Origin: Syncephalis fuscata
Taxonomy: Eukaryota > Zoopagomycota > Zoopagomycetes > Zoopagales > Piptocephalidaceae
DNA: 64,000 nt
NCBI GenBank assembly: GCA_025786725.1
Contig: JAHLTZ010000010.1
Span: 124,001 to 188,000, forward strand
Reading direction: 5' to 3'
Positions 50,364-62,208 of this stretch are shown one piece after another (the first letter of the stretch is position 1; every line of letters begins with the position of its first letter). Made by a program: the position numbers and the translations under genes. The notes beneath the pieces are model-generated. The model was not told where the DNA came from and ran no database searches. It saw only the letters and a program-made list of their open reading frames with translations.

Positions 50364-51522
50364 TTGATAATGGTATATATATATATGTATAAACTCTTAT
50401 TTACCCACACTTATATTGCAACTAAAGCTCTTGACACAGTAGTTGTAGTAATAGTGGTGCTAGTGGCGATAGTAATAATAATAAGATACGAAGCCCGACA
50501 AAGGTCTTGCTTTGCAAAGGTCGTTCCTGCGTTATATGGACACGCGATAGGTGCAAAAGGTCACTAAAATGGCTATTATTATATGGTTGGTTATTACAAG
50601 GTCTCTCATATCCTAATATATTATAGATAGATATTTTCACTTCATCTTGCAGCATTCCCGACCAAGTAGTCTTTATTACGTAGATTGGAGACACCGAAGC
50701 ATCGCACCTTGTTCATCGTCTATATAACTTACCCGAGTATTTGATATCCGTTGTTATCCAACGAATAAAAGTAACGGTTATAATTGACTCAAGGAAACAG
50801 TAGCAGCTATAATAACAGTTACAATAGCGACAGCAACGACAAAAAAAGCAACAGCAACAGTACAAACCCACAGTTAAAGAACACCAGGGCTTTGTTACTG
50901 CAATTGCCAGACGAGAAAGAAGGTGAGAAAAGTAAGTTATAAAAAAAGGAGGGTGCGCCGTTAAAGTGGTGGAGCAAGGGGAAAGGAGAATATGAAGAGA
51001 GAGAGAGGAAAAAGGCGGAGATAGAAATGATCAAGTATGACGATAATTTATCAATAGAACAAATGAATAAAACTAGATACGCGTGTATTGATGCGTTGAT
51101 ATATATATATATATATATGCATGTATGTTGTGTGTGTGGATGTAAATGTATACAATGAATGTGTGTTCGTATTATGCATCGTGTAGATAAGATGGATATA
51201 GAGAAATGATGATCGTATTAAATGATAAACAAATAGATGCAGTTTTTGTTTATTTATTTTATCTGTACTAGTAAATTACATCAACAACAGATACATTAGT
51301 GACAGTAGATAAATTAATTACATTGATATTATTAAGATTAAACTAATGCTATACTAATAGCATTTTAATGGGTACAAATATGAATATTTATAAGTAGCTA
51401 TTACTAGAGTCTATTAAACATGTTTATAAATCACTATAATATTCACTAATAGGCTGTCTGTTTTATCGCGGTTGATGCACTCGTGGCGTGACAACACAGT
51501 AGCTACCGTGTCAGTGTACGCA
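50364..51522. other. Intergenic, 1.2 kb
   Basis: Purine-rich text at 50900-51030 and a (TA)n run at about 51100-51118. No coding region recognised. Contains the promoter of the Rab gene and the 3' flank of GOT1. Confidence 0.5.
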
Positions 51523-52071
51523 TTAGACGGGTAGATTCGTGCCGGTGACGCGATCGACCAGCGTTCGCAGTCCAGGCAAATTAAGGATCGACCCGATAAC
51601 GGGCAATCGACGTAGCATACTTAGAAGAGCGGGGAAAAAGTCGGCAAACAAATTAATAAAGCCAAATACTTCTACAATCAGGCCAACAATGGGCCATTTG
51701 AAAAATACGATGATAACCCCAACAAAAAAGCAAATGGCCCCGGGAATACGTCGACGTTGTGCAAAGAATTGTCCAGTATTAGCGAAGCCTTTAAAGGCGA
51801 CACCACCAGCAATCAATAGAATCTATTATGATGCACAGTAAATAAAGCACGTTAGCGTGATTGGTTCCACATCGTGATTGCTATTACTATATTGCTACTT
51901 ACATTACCAATGGCAATAAGACCGGCATCAAATAACAATAGCACTCCAAGAAAAATAAGTGCACCGCCAAATGCAGCTACTGCTGCGCCAATTTCTATTG
52001 TAGATTCTTATAAGCACCAGTAGTAATAGTAGTGCTTATAACAACTTACTTTGTGTCTCTGAAAAGTCCCA
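51523..52071 (-). CDS. GOT1: GOT1 Golgi transport membrane protein
   Basis: ATG 52069-52071 to TAA 51523-51525, three exons. Four hydrophobic segments lie around GGALIFLGVLLLFDAGLIAI, GAICFFVGVIIVFF and GLIVEVFGFINLFADFFP, ending with GSILNLPGL and VTGTNLPV. Order and length (about 137 residues) match the Got1/Sft2-like family needed for ER-Golgi fusion. The first intron contains a hairpin (TATAAGCAC and GTGCTTATA). It is divergent from TAD2 with 133 bp between start codons. Confidence 0.9.
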
Positions 52072-52204
52072 CATTGTATAGGTGTATACGTGTGTGTGCG
52101 TGCGTGTGTTATGAATACTATTCTGTAACTAACAATAAGGATGACAAACAGTCAGTAGCGGTGAAAGCTTTATTATGGCCGATTAAATATTCAAATACGT
52201 GCGA
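52072..52204. promoter_or_regulatory. Shared promoter GOT1 / TAD2
   Basis: 133 bp between opposite start codons; includes a TG/CG-rich stretch at 52085-52110. No specific element assigned. Confidence 0.4.
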
Positions 52205-53143
<939 letters not shown>

Positions 53144-53179
53144 ATCGTATAAATAAACTATTTAATTTAAAATGTACCT

Positions 53180-55226
53180 CTACGATTCATACGTTGTCGC
53201 TAATGATAGATCAGCCATACGTGTCTGGTTGGGCATACATCCAATTGGACAGGATTGCCAATCTTCTTGTAAAGTCCATGGCAAATCTGATTCAAAAGAA
53301 GAATGGCCGATATTTTCATGATTTACTGGACTGTTTGTAGATGAAGATATGGTCTAACGTGTATTAGTTAGTAATAGTATTTATTGCTATTTATATTATG
53401 GCTTACTCTATGTGTACCAGTACCGCTATTATTTAGTAATATATGTAATTTGTTCAATTCTTGGCTCATTTCCTCCTCTGATATGGCAGTATAAGCACTA
53501 GAGGTAATCTAATACATAATTTATATCGTATCTTTTTATATTTAATACCATTTCTTACTTAACGGGTTCAATTAATTTTTTAATATAATCCAGTAGAGGT
53601 GCTACAGTACTGGCTAGTTGATCGTCAAAACTATTCATAAAATGCAATAAATGTAAAGTACTAGTAATATGTTAGTTATTAGTTGTAGAAATAAATCAAT
53701 TCTATTGCACTTACTATCGATTAGGGTGTCTTAAACAATACTCAAGCAAATCATCTAATTGACTTGGTGCTAATCCATCGGTTGTATTATCGCTATTATA
53801 ATATTCTTGAATAAACACTTTGATCCAAGCCACTATAATTGTGTAAATATTATGAATTAACCAACACACTATTAAAACAATTACCTAATGTCCACGTATA
53901 ACTGATACTTTTAGGCTTTACTGGTATCTCTATCTAAAATAATGATTACTATCAATTATTAGCCTAATGACCCATTACTTACTGTTGTATGTAATGAATT
54001 AAACGTCGATATTTCTAATTACTGTGAATATTATTGCTAAATACGTTTAATTTAATTACCTGTATCTTCCAACTGGTCCAACATGGCTTGAATTAGTGCT
54101 TCAAGGAAACTGGCATCAGACCAAGTACGACTGAAATGAGCCAATGCAGGACTCCACAACTCGTAAATATCTTTTGCAATTTGAATGTCTGGTAATGCAG
54201 CCCGTTTTCTACATTCATCTATTAACCATCCAACTATACTATCTCTTTATTGCTTACTTTTTACCCATAGGTACTAAAATGCCTACTTCAAGTAGAATAG
54301 GCACCAAAGTATCTTCAAAAGTATCTGCATCGACTAAACTGGCCATTGATCGAAGTAGGCGTGTTTCTTCACCTGCCAGTTTATTTAGAGTCGCTTTATT
54401 TGCTATTACCATTGATTGCTTAATAACATGCTATTATATTTTATATTGACGCTACCTTTTACGCTTTTCTTCCTCAAGTCTTTATACTCTAGCAGTAATG
54501 GCCGTATCTCGCCAACAGTTTCTTGCAAATAACTACGCTGTAGCGACCAGTAATTTGTATATAACCAATGTAGTGCCTTATTATCAATAGTATGTTTAGC
54601 AGTGTACAATCAGTAATTATGTAGTTGCCTACCTGTGCACAAGTTGAGCGCAAAACGGATAGACTGGGTAGTTGTTCGTGAGTACCAGCGTGGCGTAGTT
54701 CGACAAACCAAGATGGCATTCCTAATTGTTCAGCAATCGCCGATACTGACAATGCGTAAATACCCTGTTGATGTGCATCAACAAATCCATTGACAAATCT
54801 GTTCTTGCTTGTAAGTTGATAGTTTATTAAGCGGTTGAGCTTACCGAATAAGCGCCATTGATAGCATAAGACGCAGTTCTTTAGGGGATACAAGTGCTGT
54901 TTGTGGCGATGTACTGCATCGGTCAACAAGTAGGCCTAGCTCTACTAATGTAGCCGTGCAGTCAACAGCATGCGGTACTTTACCACGGCTCAGCCAGGCG
55001 CGTACCTAAAACTTGCATGTTAATCTATATGCCGCCCTCTATTAAGCAGTATTTACGCGATGAACTGCTTGCTGGCGATAATTTGGATCCGGTGCAAACA
55101 ACCATTGCGCTATTTGTTCATACTCTTCCAATGAGCTCCAAGGTACCTAAACACTTAGTTATCAGTATTGCTCATTGTATTGCTCGCACCGACTAAGCTT
55201 ACAACACGCGGTAATCGTGGTGTCAT
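53180..55226 (-). CDS. LAS1: LAS1 rRNA-processing endonuclease
   Basis: ATG 55224-55226 to TAG 53180-53182. Exon 1 is 24 nt (MTPRLPRV) and is followed by VPWSSLEEYEQIAQWLF. The Las1/HEPN region contains RQQAVHRVRAWLSRGKVPHA and the catalytic-type block ELRHAGTHEQLPSLSVL, with the RHxxTH HEPN motif intact. ALHWLYTNYW follows. The C-terminus ends with WTLQEDWQSCPIGCMP, a motif used by Las1 for binding the Grc3 kinase. LAS1 cuts ITS2 in pre-60S assembly. Exons I checked join in frame. It is head-to-head with the TPR gene at 55297, only 70 bp apart. Confidence 0.88.
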
Positions 55227-55296
55227 TACTATTGTTAAAAACGCCACAAAGATTCTGAATAAAAGTTGTGATTTTGTTTTTTTTTTGTTTTTTAAA
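55227..55296. promoter_or_regulatory. 70-bp shared promoter LAS1 / ETT1-like
   Basis: The region between the two start codons is only 70 bp and contains a long interrupted T run (about 55273-55293). Transcripts of both genes must start here or overlap each other. Confidence 0.5.
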
Positions 55297-56923
55297 ATGT
55301 CGAATGTTAACAAGAGCAGTACTCGAAACAAGCGACCACTTAACAGTGGTAATGCAGGTAATTCCAAGAAGAAACGCGAAGAGATCCACCTAGTTAGCTG
55401 CAGAGATGCTAGCTGTACTGGTTGTGCCGAGGGAGAAGTCGAGCTTGTGTTTACCAAGACGGACGGTGAACACGGCGCGGAACAACCAATGGCGACTCAG
55501 TTGTATCAATTTGCTTTGGAGGAAAGTAACAGAAGCGGTGAATTGACGCCAATCGCACGCAAGCTGTTTGAACGAGCCATTGAGGCGTTTAACGAAGAGG
55601 AGCGTGCCTATGTGACAGCTAGTGCTACAATCGATCCAACTGCCATTGCTGAATTATCAACAGAAAATTTAAAGCATCAGCTACTCTATGCAAATTGTCT
55701 ATTAACATTCGGACAGCAGCTCTCTTTAACTGACAAAGTGCAACAAGCCATTGAAATATTAAAAAGGCTTTCAAAGGGTGGCCATCAAAGTGCTTGGATT
55801 CATCTTGGTCGAGCACAGTTAACTGCTGTGGTAATTATACAATTTTATTTATATAATATACATTTAATAGTATATATTAGGGAATGAAATTGGAACGGTT
55901 AAAGCAGATGCAAAGCGAGGAAGAGGATGATAGCGAGGATGATAGTGAGGATGAAAATTGGCGGAAATACAACCAATTATCTTACAATTAGACGAAGTAC
56001 TGGCATCATTTGATAAAGTAAGTTGCTAAATGAACAGTTAATTGATTAAATAGTATTTTAATTTTTATAATTAGGTTATTAGTAGTGTAGAAAAGGGTGC
56101 TACAGCAACTACCGATAGTTCGGTACAGACTGTCGAACTGACACGTTTACTCGCGGCTTTACAGACGTTCATTGAGACGGTGCCGGTTAAATCGTCTTAT
56201 CATGGTAACTATTTAATCCATATTTATTAATTATAACAACTATTAATCTATGTAGTTATAATATACAAAACTACTACGTGGATTGTACGCCAACTTGACA
56301 ATACTGATCCATTAACGAGCCAGTTGGGTAACTGGGCTGAAATGACCCAGGATAGCGATGCACATCGTTTAATGGCCTCATTACTTTATCAACATGCCTT
56401 ACACGTTAGCCAGCAACAAAATGATACATCATCTAACTCTAGTATTGAGGTAAGCAATTATACCATTAATGTATAACACACTCGTTTGCTAATCCATATA
56501 TCTATATTTATATGTATATTTGATAGCAATGGTGTCTTAAAGCACTTGATCATACAACAAAAGCGAAGCAATATGCTTTCAATGATGCAAATATCGATCA
56601 AATTGACGAGTTGGTAAGTGGCTTAATGCCTGTATATGTAAATAAGCCATAGTAATTATGTATAAATTATAGACAGGCTATATTTATTTATTGAAAAGTA
56701 ATGTCGTCAATGATGATGATGAAGTATTAGCAGATTTGATACAGCCACCGAGGTATTACTACGCGTTTACCAGCGAATCCTCGTAAGTGTATATTGCTAC
56801 TGTATTGATCTGTAACTAATATTAATAACTACTGACATAGATAACGAACAACTGGCTCATCAATTAGCCATAGCTGGCATGTTAGACGACTCATTAAATA
56901 GTGCCAGTTCTGAAGATGAATAG
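55297..56923 (+). CDS. TPR-type protein resembling ETT1 (enhancer of translation termination)
   Basis: ATG 55297 to TAG 56921-56923, about seven exons. A basic nuclear-signal-like N-terminus (SKKKREE) is followed by CRDASCTGC, then helical repeats such as QLYQFALEESNRSGELTPIA, LLYANCLLTFGQQLSL, IEILKRLSKGGHQSAWIHLG, ILQLDEVLASFDKVISSVE and QWCLKALDHTTKAKQYAF. An acidic stretch and SASSEDE end complete it. The arrangement resembles fungal Ett1, linked to translation termination, but identification is moderate. One base is missing near 55958 (DE followed by LAEIQPIILQ one frame earlier). A second missing base near 56745 is likely, because exon 6 and exon 7 do not join in frame. Confidence 0.55.
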
Positions 56924-57169
56924 ATAAATTGGATAATCATTTATTTTATAATATTCTAGCCATTGGTCACCATTGAGGACTACATATATACAGTCCAACT
57001 ATAAAATAACAGATGCCATTTGGCTACCGTTACTAGTGTTACTGTTGTTATTGTTGTTGTTAGAAATAAAGGGACATGCAATCAATGCTCAGTGATCCAA
57101 TATGACCTATTGCTTTGCTTGTTTACTATAGATTATCAAATAATAGTTAGCAAGTGCCATTATTGATTG

Positions 57170-57747
57170 TTATTTGCTTACATAGCCAGAGTTGCGCAAA
57201 TAATCACCAATTTTCTCAATTTCTACAGTGGCCTCGCCTGGTGCGGTGGGTGCCGCGTAAGTTCCAATGACGATTGTCTGGTTTGTTTTGACACAGGCAA
57301 TACCGTCGGCGCCCTAAGTCATTTAATGTAAGCGCCAATCATGACTATTATCTAGCAAGTGTGCGGCCTACCTTTTTACCGTAGAGACTGGCGTTATTAC
57401 ACTCTAGTGCAAAGTATTTGGTGTCAACAGCTCTTATACCGCTAGCTTGTACACCAGACGGGTTGGCAAATCCAGCAATAATCTGATTGATCTCATCTTG
57501 CGATACCTAATAAAGATTATATTAGCCTACTACAAGTCTATACACTCAATAAGCAGCGCATTAACTAATCCCATAGACTATCGACATCTTGTCTATTCTC
57601 ATCTTCATCTAGCAGGTATGCACTTTACACAGCACTTACAGTAAATCCGGCAGAAGCGGCCCATTGTTGGCCGTTATGACCAAAGATGGCTGCGTTGTTA
57701 ACCTTGCCGGTGGCCAAAAGGTTATCGACATAAGCGTTCCACGACAT
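57170..57747 (-). CDS. PFY1: Profilin
   Basis: ATG 57745-57747 to TAA 57170-57172, about four exons. The protein starts MSWNAYVDNLLATGKVNNAA, contains IFGHNGQQWAASAGF, ECNNASLYGKKGADGIACVK and NQTIVIGTYAAPTAPGEA, and ends EKIGDYLRNSGY plus VSK. This matches profilin, which binds actin monomers and poly-Pro proteins. The final VSK is encoded by GTAAGCAAA, which is also a good donor. As with calmodulin, a small last exon could replace it, but I found no clear partner. Confidence 0.92.
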
Positions 57748-58567
57748 GATTGAATATGCGGTTGGATAAACCTAAGTGCCAAACAGAAGATAGAAGGAAG
57801 TAGTAAAGGAAAGTAGAAAGAAGAGCGATGAAGCAAGTGCGCGTTTACTAGAAATGGATGTCGGAATATGCAATGGCCGAGTCGATGACGCTATATAATG
57901 GGCGCGTGTGTGTGTCCTCGTGGTTGATAGACCAATCATGTGGTGTTATCAGTGTTAATTAGCAGAACAGGCTGTATATGTGATGTTAGTTTTGATAACG
58001 ATGATATTGAATGGATGATTAGCAATTAATTATATTAATGAAAAGTGTTACAAACAATGTAATATAATGATGGTTGCTGTTTAAGTGAATCGTATAGAAA
58101 TTGCTATGAATTCGATATAATAAAGATATAAATGTCAAACCAGTTTATTTGTACATTGCGACACTTTAAATCTGCATATCAATGGCGATATCGGTGGCAG
58201 TTGTTCATGGTTAAAGATCCTTGTAAATAATCAATATGGCATGTGCATTATTGTCACCATGCAACTTCGTGTGCAGCACATTTGTTGTTAATACTGCGGG
58301 AATGCCTTGGCACTATTTAATAAATTCAATGTTACTATGATAGGAAATAGTATCGGCCGTTTAACTTGTATGCTACTAATAATAATGGGAAATCATCTTA
58401 CATGAACTGTATTCAAAAACCAAATAACAAAAGAAATTTAAAAAAGATGCCATCTTGTACAGCGAGTGTTTACGAACAGCAACAGGTAAAGCAATAAAAT
58501 AGAAATAATCGCAACAATAGTAGTGGCACAAAGGCACAGTTGATAGCTCGTTTCTTCATATGATAAG
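57748..58567. other. Intergenic profilin / sugar transporter
   Basis: 820 bp of AT-rich spacer with no coding support; profilin promoter at the left, transporter 3' flank at the right. Confidence 0.5.
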
Positions 58568-60523
58568 TTACGACGCCTCGTAGTCTGGATCATCGCTGTC
58601 GTTGACTGGCTGCCAGCCAAGACCTGTCACGCCGCGTAATCGCATGCGAATACCATCGGCTGTCGATTGGCCTACACCACGATGTCGTTCATTGTCGAGT
58701 CGGCCAGCCGTCGCATGTTTCGGTACTGTACCTGATAGCACACCGCTGTGCTCCGTCTCAATAGTCTCCTCATCTTCTTCGGGCGCAAACATGATCATTA
58801 CACCAATGCCTTGACATAGTAGAATGCCAGAGAATACTGCAAATGTCCAGCCACCCAGATGATTACGTATAGGAAGGAATAGCGCAGCTACAATTAAATT
58901 GGCAATCCAGTTGGCGGCCATACCAACACTTTGCGCTTGACCGGCCAGTTCTGGTGGAAATAGATCCGGCGCAACCAAGAAAGGAATCGGTCCAAGTCCA
59001 ATACCAAAGCTGGCTACAACCAGAGTAATAACTAGCGCTGATAATGCACCAAGGCCATAAGAAATGGCAAAGGCTAGTACTAACGACGCCAAACTCATGC
59101 CAAAAATAGAGTATAGCAGCAGTTTTCGTTTACCTTGTTGATCCATGAGTCGTGCTGCTACTAAAGTAACTGCCAGATTAGCAATAGAGATGTAGACGGA
59201 TATTAATGCAGCTTGTGATGGCATGACGGCCGATAAAATAGGAGTAGAATAGTACATGACGGCATTAATACCTGAAAATTGTTGGCCTAATAGGCATAAA
59301 AGCACGGCCAGCGTAGGCCGTAGATAGGGTCGACGGACTAGCATGGCCAGAGTGAATGACCGTGTTGGTGATTGTGTCCGGCTGCGCAGTGAACGAGGTG
59401 TACGTGGTGTACGTGGTGGATCTGACATATACGGATCTTCTGTGTCAATATCTGCGTCATTAACGGCCACTGTTCCATCGGCCAAATCAGAACGGCGTCT
59501 ACGATGATGATGTGTACGACGTGACCGTCTATGATTACGCATAGATCTACGCTGTGCCCGTTCCGCTTCTTCTTCATCAAGTGATTGGGCTCGTGTTTCT
59601 GGACAGATTGGCATGAGTGCTAGTTGTATTATGCCTAATATACCCGGTGCCAATAGAATATACCGCCATGCAAATGAATAGGATAGGAAAAGGCCGAGTA
59701 TTTGCGCACCCAATATTCCAATAACAATGCCTAATTGATTCATTACACCAATCATGCCGCGTTGCTCCACGGGTGCTAGTTCCATAAGCCATAATGGCAC
59801 AACAACGACGGCTACAGCCGATCCAAATCCAGCTAGCCATCGACCAAATGCCATGCCACCAGGCCCATCAGACAGTGATGTCCAAATAGATCCGAGTGTA
59901 AGACAGACCAGGCCCCAGCGCATTGCTTTCTGGCGTGTCCATCGACTAGCCCAGTGGCCAGCTACAAACGAGCCGGTCAATCCACCAAGAGTTAAAGCCG
60001 CTGTAACAAACGAATATTCCGTATCTGTCATTGGCACACAGGAGCCGGGCAACCAATGAACGTAGTGGGCCAGTGCATCCATCATAAGTATTTTGGGCGG
60101 TGATGCATTCGGCGGGCATTGCGTAATAGCATCCTTGGGTGAGTTGAGTTCACCTATATGATATCCATATTGAAATGTAGCCAATATTAGAACTGCAGTG
60201 GCTAAGCGTATTTGACGCGGAGTTAGCTCCAAGACAGTGCCTAGTTCAATCATATCAGAAGGCGACGTTATAGAAAAGGGGGTGGCTGGTACACTGCCGG
60301 GTAAAGGCGAGGAAGTTTCAGCGGCTATAGCGGTATCAATGGCTTGTACACGGTTTGCCGGTGTACTAGAAGTGGCGTCAGCATAGTTTGTTGCTGCTGT
60401 CGATGTAAAGAAACGAGCAGATTCATCTGTATTATCTTCGGCGTTTATATTGCTTGGTCTAGAAAGTGTATCATTGCTATTACCGCGGTTGGTATGATGG
60501 TCGTTGCCATAAAACGACGCCAT
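58568..60523 (-). CDS. MFS sugar transporter, single exon, 651 aa
   Basis: One uninterrupted frame from ATG 60521-60523 to TAA 58568-58570. A 90-residue Ser/Thr/Asn-rich N-tail precedes about 12 membrane segments. Sugar-transporter signatures are seen: SFVAGHWASRWTRQKAM, FGRWLAGFGSAVAVVVVPLW, PVEQRGMIGVMNQLGI, QQFSGINAVMYYSTPIL and PDLFPPELAGQAQSVG. The central loop is enlarged and Arg/His-rich (HHHRRRRSD) with SPTRS and TPRTPR, likely phosphorylated. The family resembles fungal Vps73/hexose-transporter-like proteins. Lack of any intron is unusual among these neighbours and could mean retroposition or transfer, or simple intron loss. Confidence 0.9.
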   Translation of the reverse strand: MASFYGNDHHTNRGNSNDTLSRPSNINAEDNTDESARFFTSTAATNYADATSSTPANRVQAIDTAIAAETSSPLPGSVPATPFSITSPSDMIELGTVLELTPRQIRLATAVLILATFQYGYHIGELNSPKDAITQCPPNASPPKILMMDALAHYVHWLPGSCVPMTDTEYSFVTAALTLGGLTGSFVAGHWASRWTRQKAMRWGLVCLTLGSIWTSLSDGPGGMAFGRWLAGFGSAVAVVVVPLWLMELAPVEQRGMIGVMNQLGIVIGILGAQILGLFLSYSFAWRYILLAPGILGIIQLALMPICPETRAQSLDEEEAERAQRRSMRNHRRSRRTHHHRRRRSDLADGTVAVNDADIDTEDPYMSDPPRTPRTPRSLRSRTQSPTRSFTLAMLVRRPYLRPTLAVLLCLLGQQFSGINAVMYYSTPILSAVMPSQAALISVYISIANLAVTLVAARLMDQQGKRKLLLYSIFGMSLASLVLAFAISYGLGALSALVITLVVASFGIGLGPIPFLVAPDLFPPELAGQAQSVGMAANWIANLIVAALFLPIRNHLGGWTFAVFSGILLCQGIGVMIMFAPEEDEETIETEHSGVLSGTVPKHATAGRLDNERHRGVGQSTADGIRMRLRGVTGLGWQPVNDSDDPDYEAS

Positions 60524-61170
60524 TATGTAGATAAATAATAAGGTTTAAAGGCACGCTGCACGACTAGACTGTTTAGCTGTCTGCGTTTCTATGCGTGCGT
60601 GCCTACAATTGTTGCTATAAAACAAAAACAAAACGAGAACAGCCAAAGATCTACGGCTATTTGTATACAGGTAGACGCATACACTGTCTAAAACTCAGCC
60701 GTCAAGATGACAGCGACAATAATGAATACAGTTGATATGGCGACACTAATCACTATTTAAACAATTTAAATAACAAGATTTGTTCTTTCAATTCAATTGG
60801 TACAAATGTAGCAATCGCGAGAGTGCAGTGACAGTAGCCAATATTAGAATAATGATAGAAAGCGAGAAGAAACGAGCAAGAAAAGCTGTACGAAAGTGAA
60901 GGCCAAGGTGACAGAGATGGAGGAAAAGGGAATTAGTATTTGTTCAAAAAGTTATTTCTATTTACTAATAAAAATTTACTAATAGGAAATTTATTAATAA
61001 AATGTACTTAATATTCCTTGGAAGCCAAATGATTTCAATGGGATTTACGTTTTAATGGTCGTCAAAGTAACCGTACATGTATAGATTGTAGAATAAAATA
61101 AAGCCACTACTTTGTATTAAATACTACATCTTATTCATTGCTATTTTATAGATTAAACGGACAACTTGTT
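60524..61170. other. Divergent region, transporter / secreted protein
   Basis: 647 bp between start codons on opposite strands. No coding region or repeat recognised. Confidence 0.5.
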
Positions 61171-61884
61171 ATGGCATTGTTATCGAGTCAGCATAGGTTT
61201 GGTATAGTAATTAGTATGAAATGGCCCCTACTACTGTCGTTGCTGTTATTGTTAGTTCTAAACTGGCCGGATGCAGCCAGTGTTGATGCGAAAAAGGCTC
61301 ATTGGCACACGACTAAAGCTGCACCAAACGCTACGACTACAACCAATAAGCATTTAGCATATCGTGCTGATACCTCGCTCGTCTTAAAAATGTCCTCACA
61401 ATTAAGTGCCCAGCATCCAACAGAAATTGCATGGACTATCGGTGATATGGGCGAGACAGGCAGTATGGATCGCTTTCTATTCGAAATAGCACTTGGCCAT
61501 GCTGACCTTGGTATTTTACAAGTACTTGGCCGAGTTCATGGCCGTTTAGTTGGTAATCTACTAAATACATGTGGCACAGCAGTAGCATCGACCAATGATG
61601 CTTTTTTCCGCTTTAACGTCACGCTCGATGATACTCTTATTGGATGGCTGATTAATCTACCCGATATACAATTGGTAGCGGTGCCTAAACCAACACAAAG
61701 ATGGAATAAGCAGTCAGTAGATCCGGCAGACAAGTTTACTCGTCAATTGATCACAAATAACAAGCTATATATTACTGTATGGGGTAGGAAGGCATATGAG
61801 CCACCTTGGTCTACCGTGCTCTATTATAACAAACATACAATTGACCGTATCGTGAATATAGAAAACATACATGTTAATGCATAA
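61171..61884 (+). CDS. Secreted orphan protein of about 220-240 aa
   Basis: ATG 61171 or 61216. The second start gives a textbook signal peptide (MKWPLLLSLLLLLVLNWPDA) with cleavage near ASVDA. The single exon runs to TAA 61882-61884. The mature part contains DRFLFEIALGHADLGILQVL, NTCGTAVASTNDAFFRFNV and VWGRKAYEPPWST, and one Cys. The family is not recognised. It lies 324 bp upstream of the calpain-like gene on the same strand. Confidence 0.6.
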   Translation: MALLSSQHRFGIVISMKWPLLLSLLLLLVLNWPDAASVDAKKAHWHTTKAAPNATTTTNKHLAYRADTSLVLKMSSQLSAQHPTEIAWTIGDMGETGSMDRFLFEIALGHADLGILQVLGRVHGRLVGNLLNTCGTAVASTNDAFFRFNVTLDDTLIGWLINLPDIQLVAVPKPTQRWNKQSVDPADKFTRQLITNNKLYITVWGRKAYEPPWSTVLYYNKHTIDRIVNIENIHVNA

Positions 61885-62208
61885 GGCCATATGAAATAAA
61901 TTTGATTCTATAGTTAGCACTAACCTTTTTGTGTAATCACAAATGACATACAAAGTGTAATATCAACATTCAAAGTCTGTGTCTAAATATTATTCTCGCC
62001 TTGGTAATTATGCGCAAGTGTAATGTGCAGTGTGTGAGATGGCAACTCCGCTTCAAATATCCGTTTTTTCCAACTGGATTCTCAAACGATTTGTACGCTT
62101 TTTTCTACTCTTTGAATTTGTTGCTTTTAGCTTCTTATCTTTTGCAAAAAGACAGTAGTGCGTTTTCAAACAGAACGCACGAGTGAGCACGAGACACTCC
62201 TAGCGACT
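61885..62208. other. Spacer before the calpain-like gene
   Basis: 324 bp; short frames here lack coding character. Likely promoter and leader of the protease gene. Confidence 0.45.
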
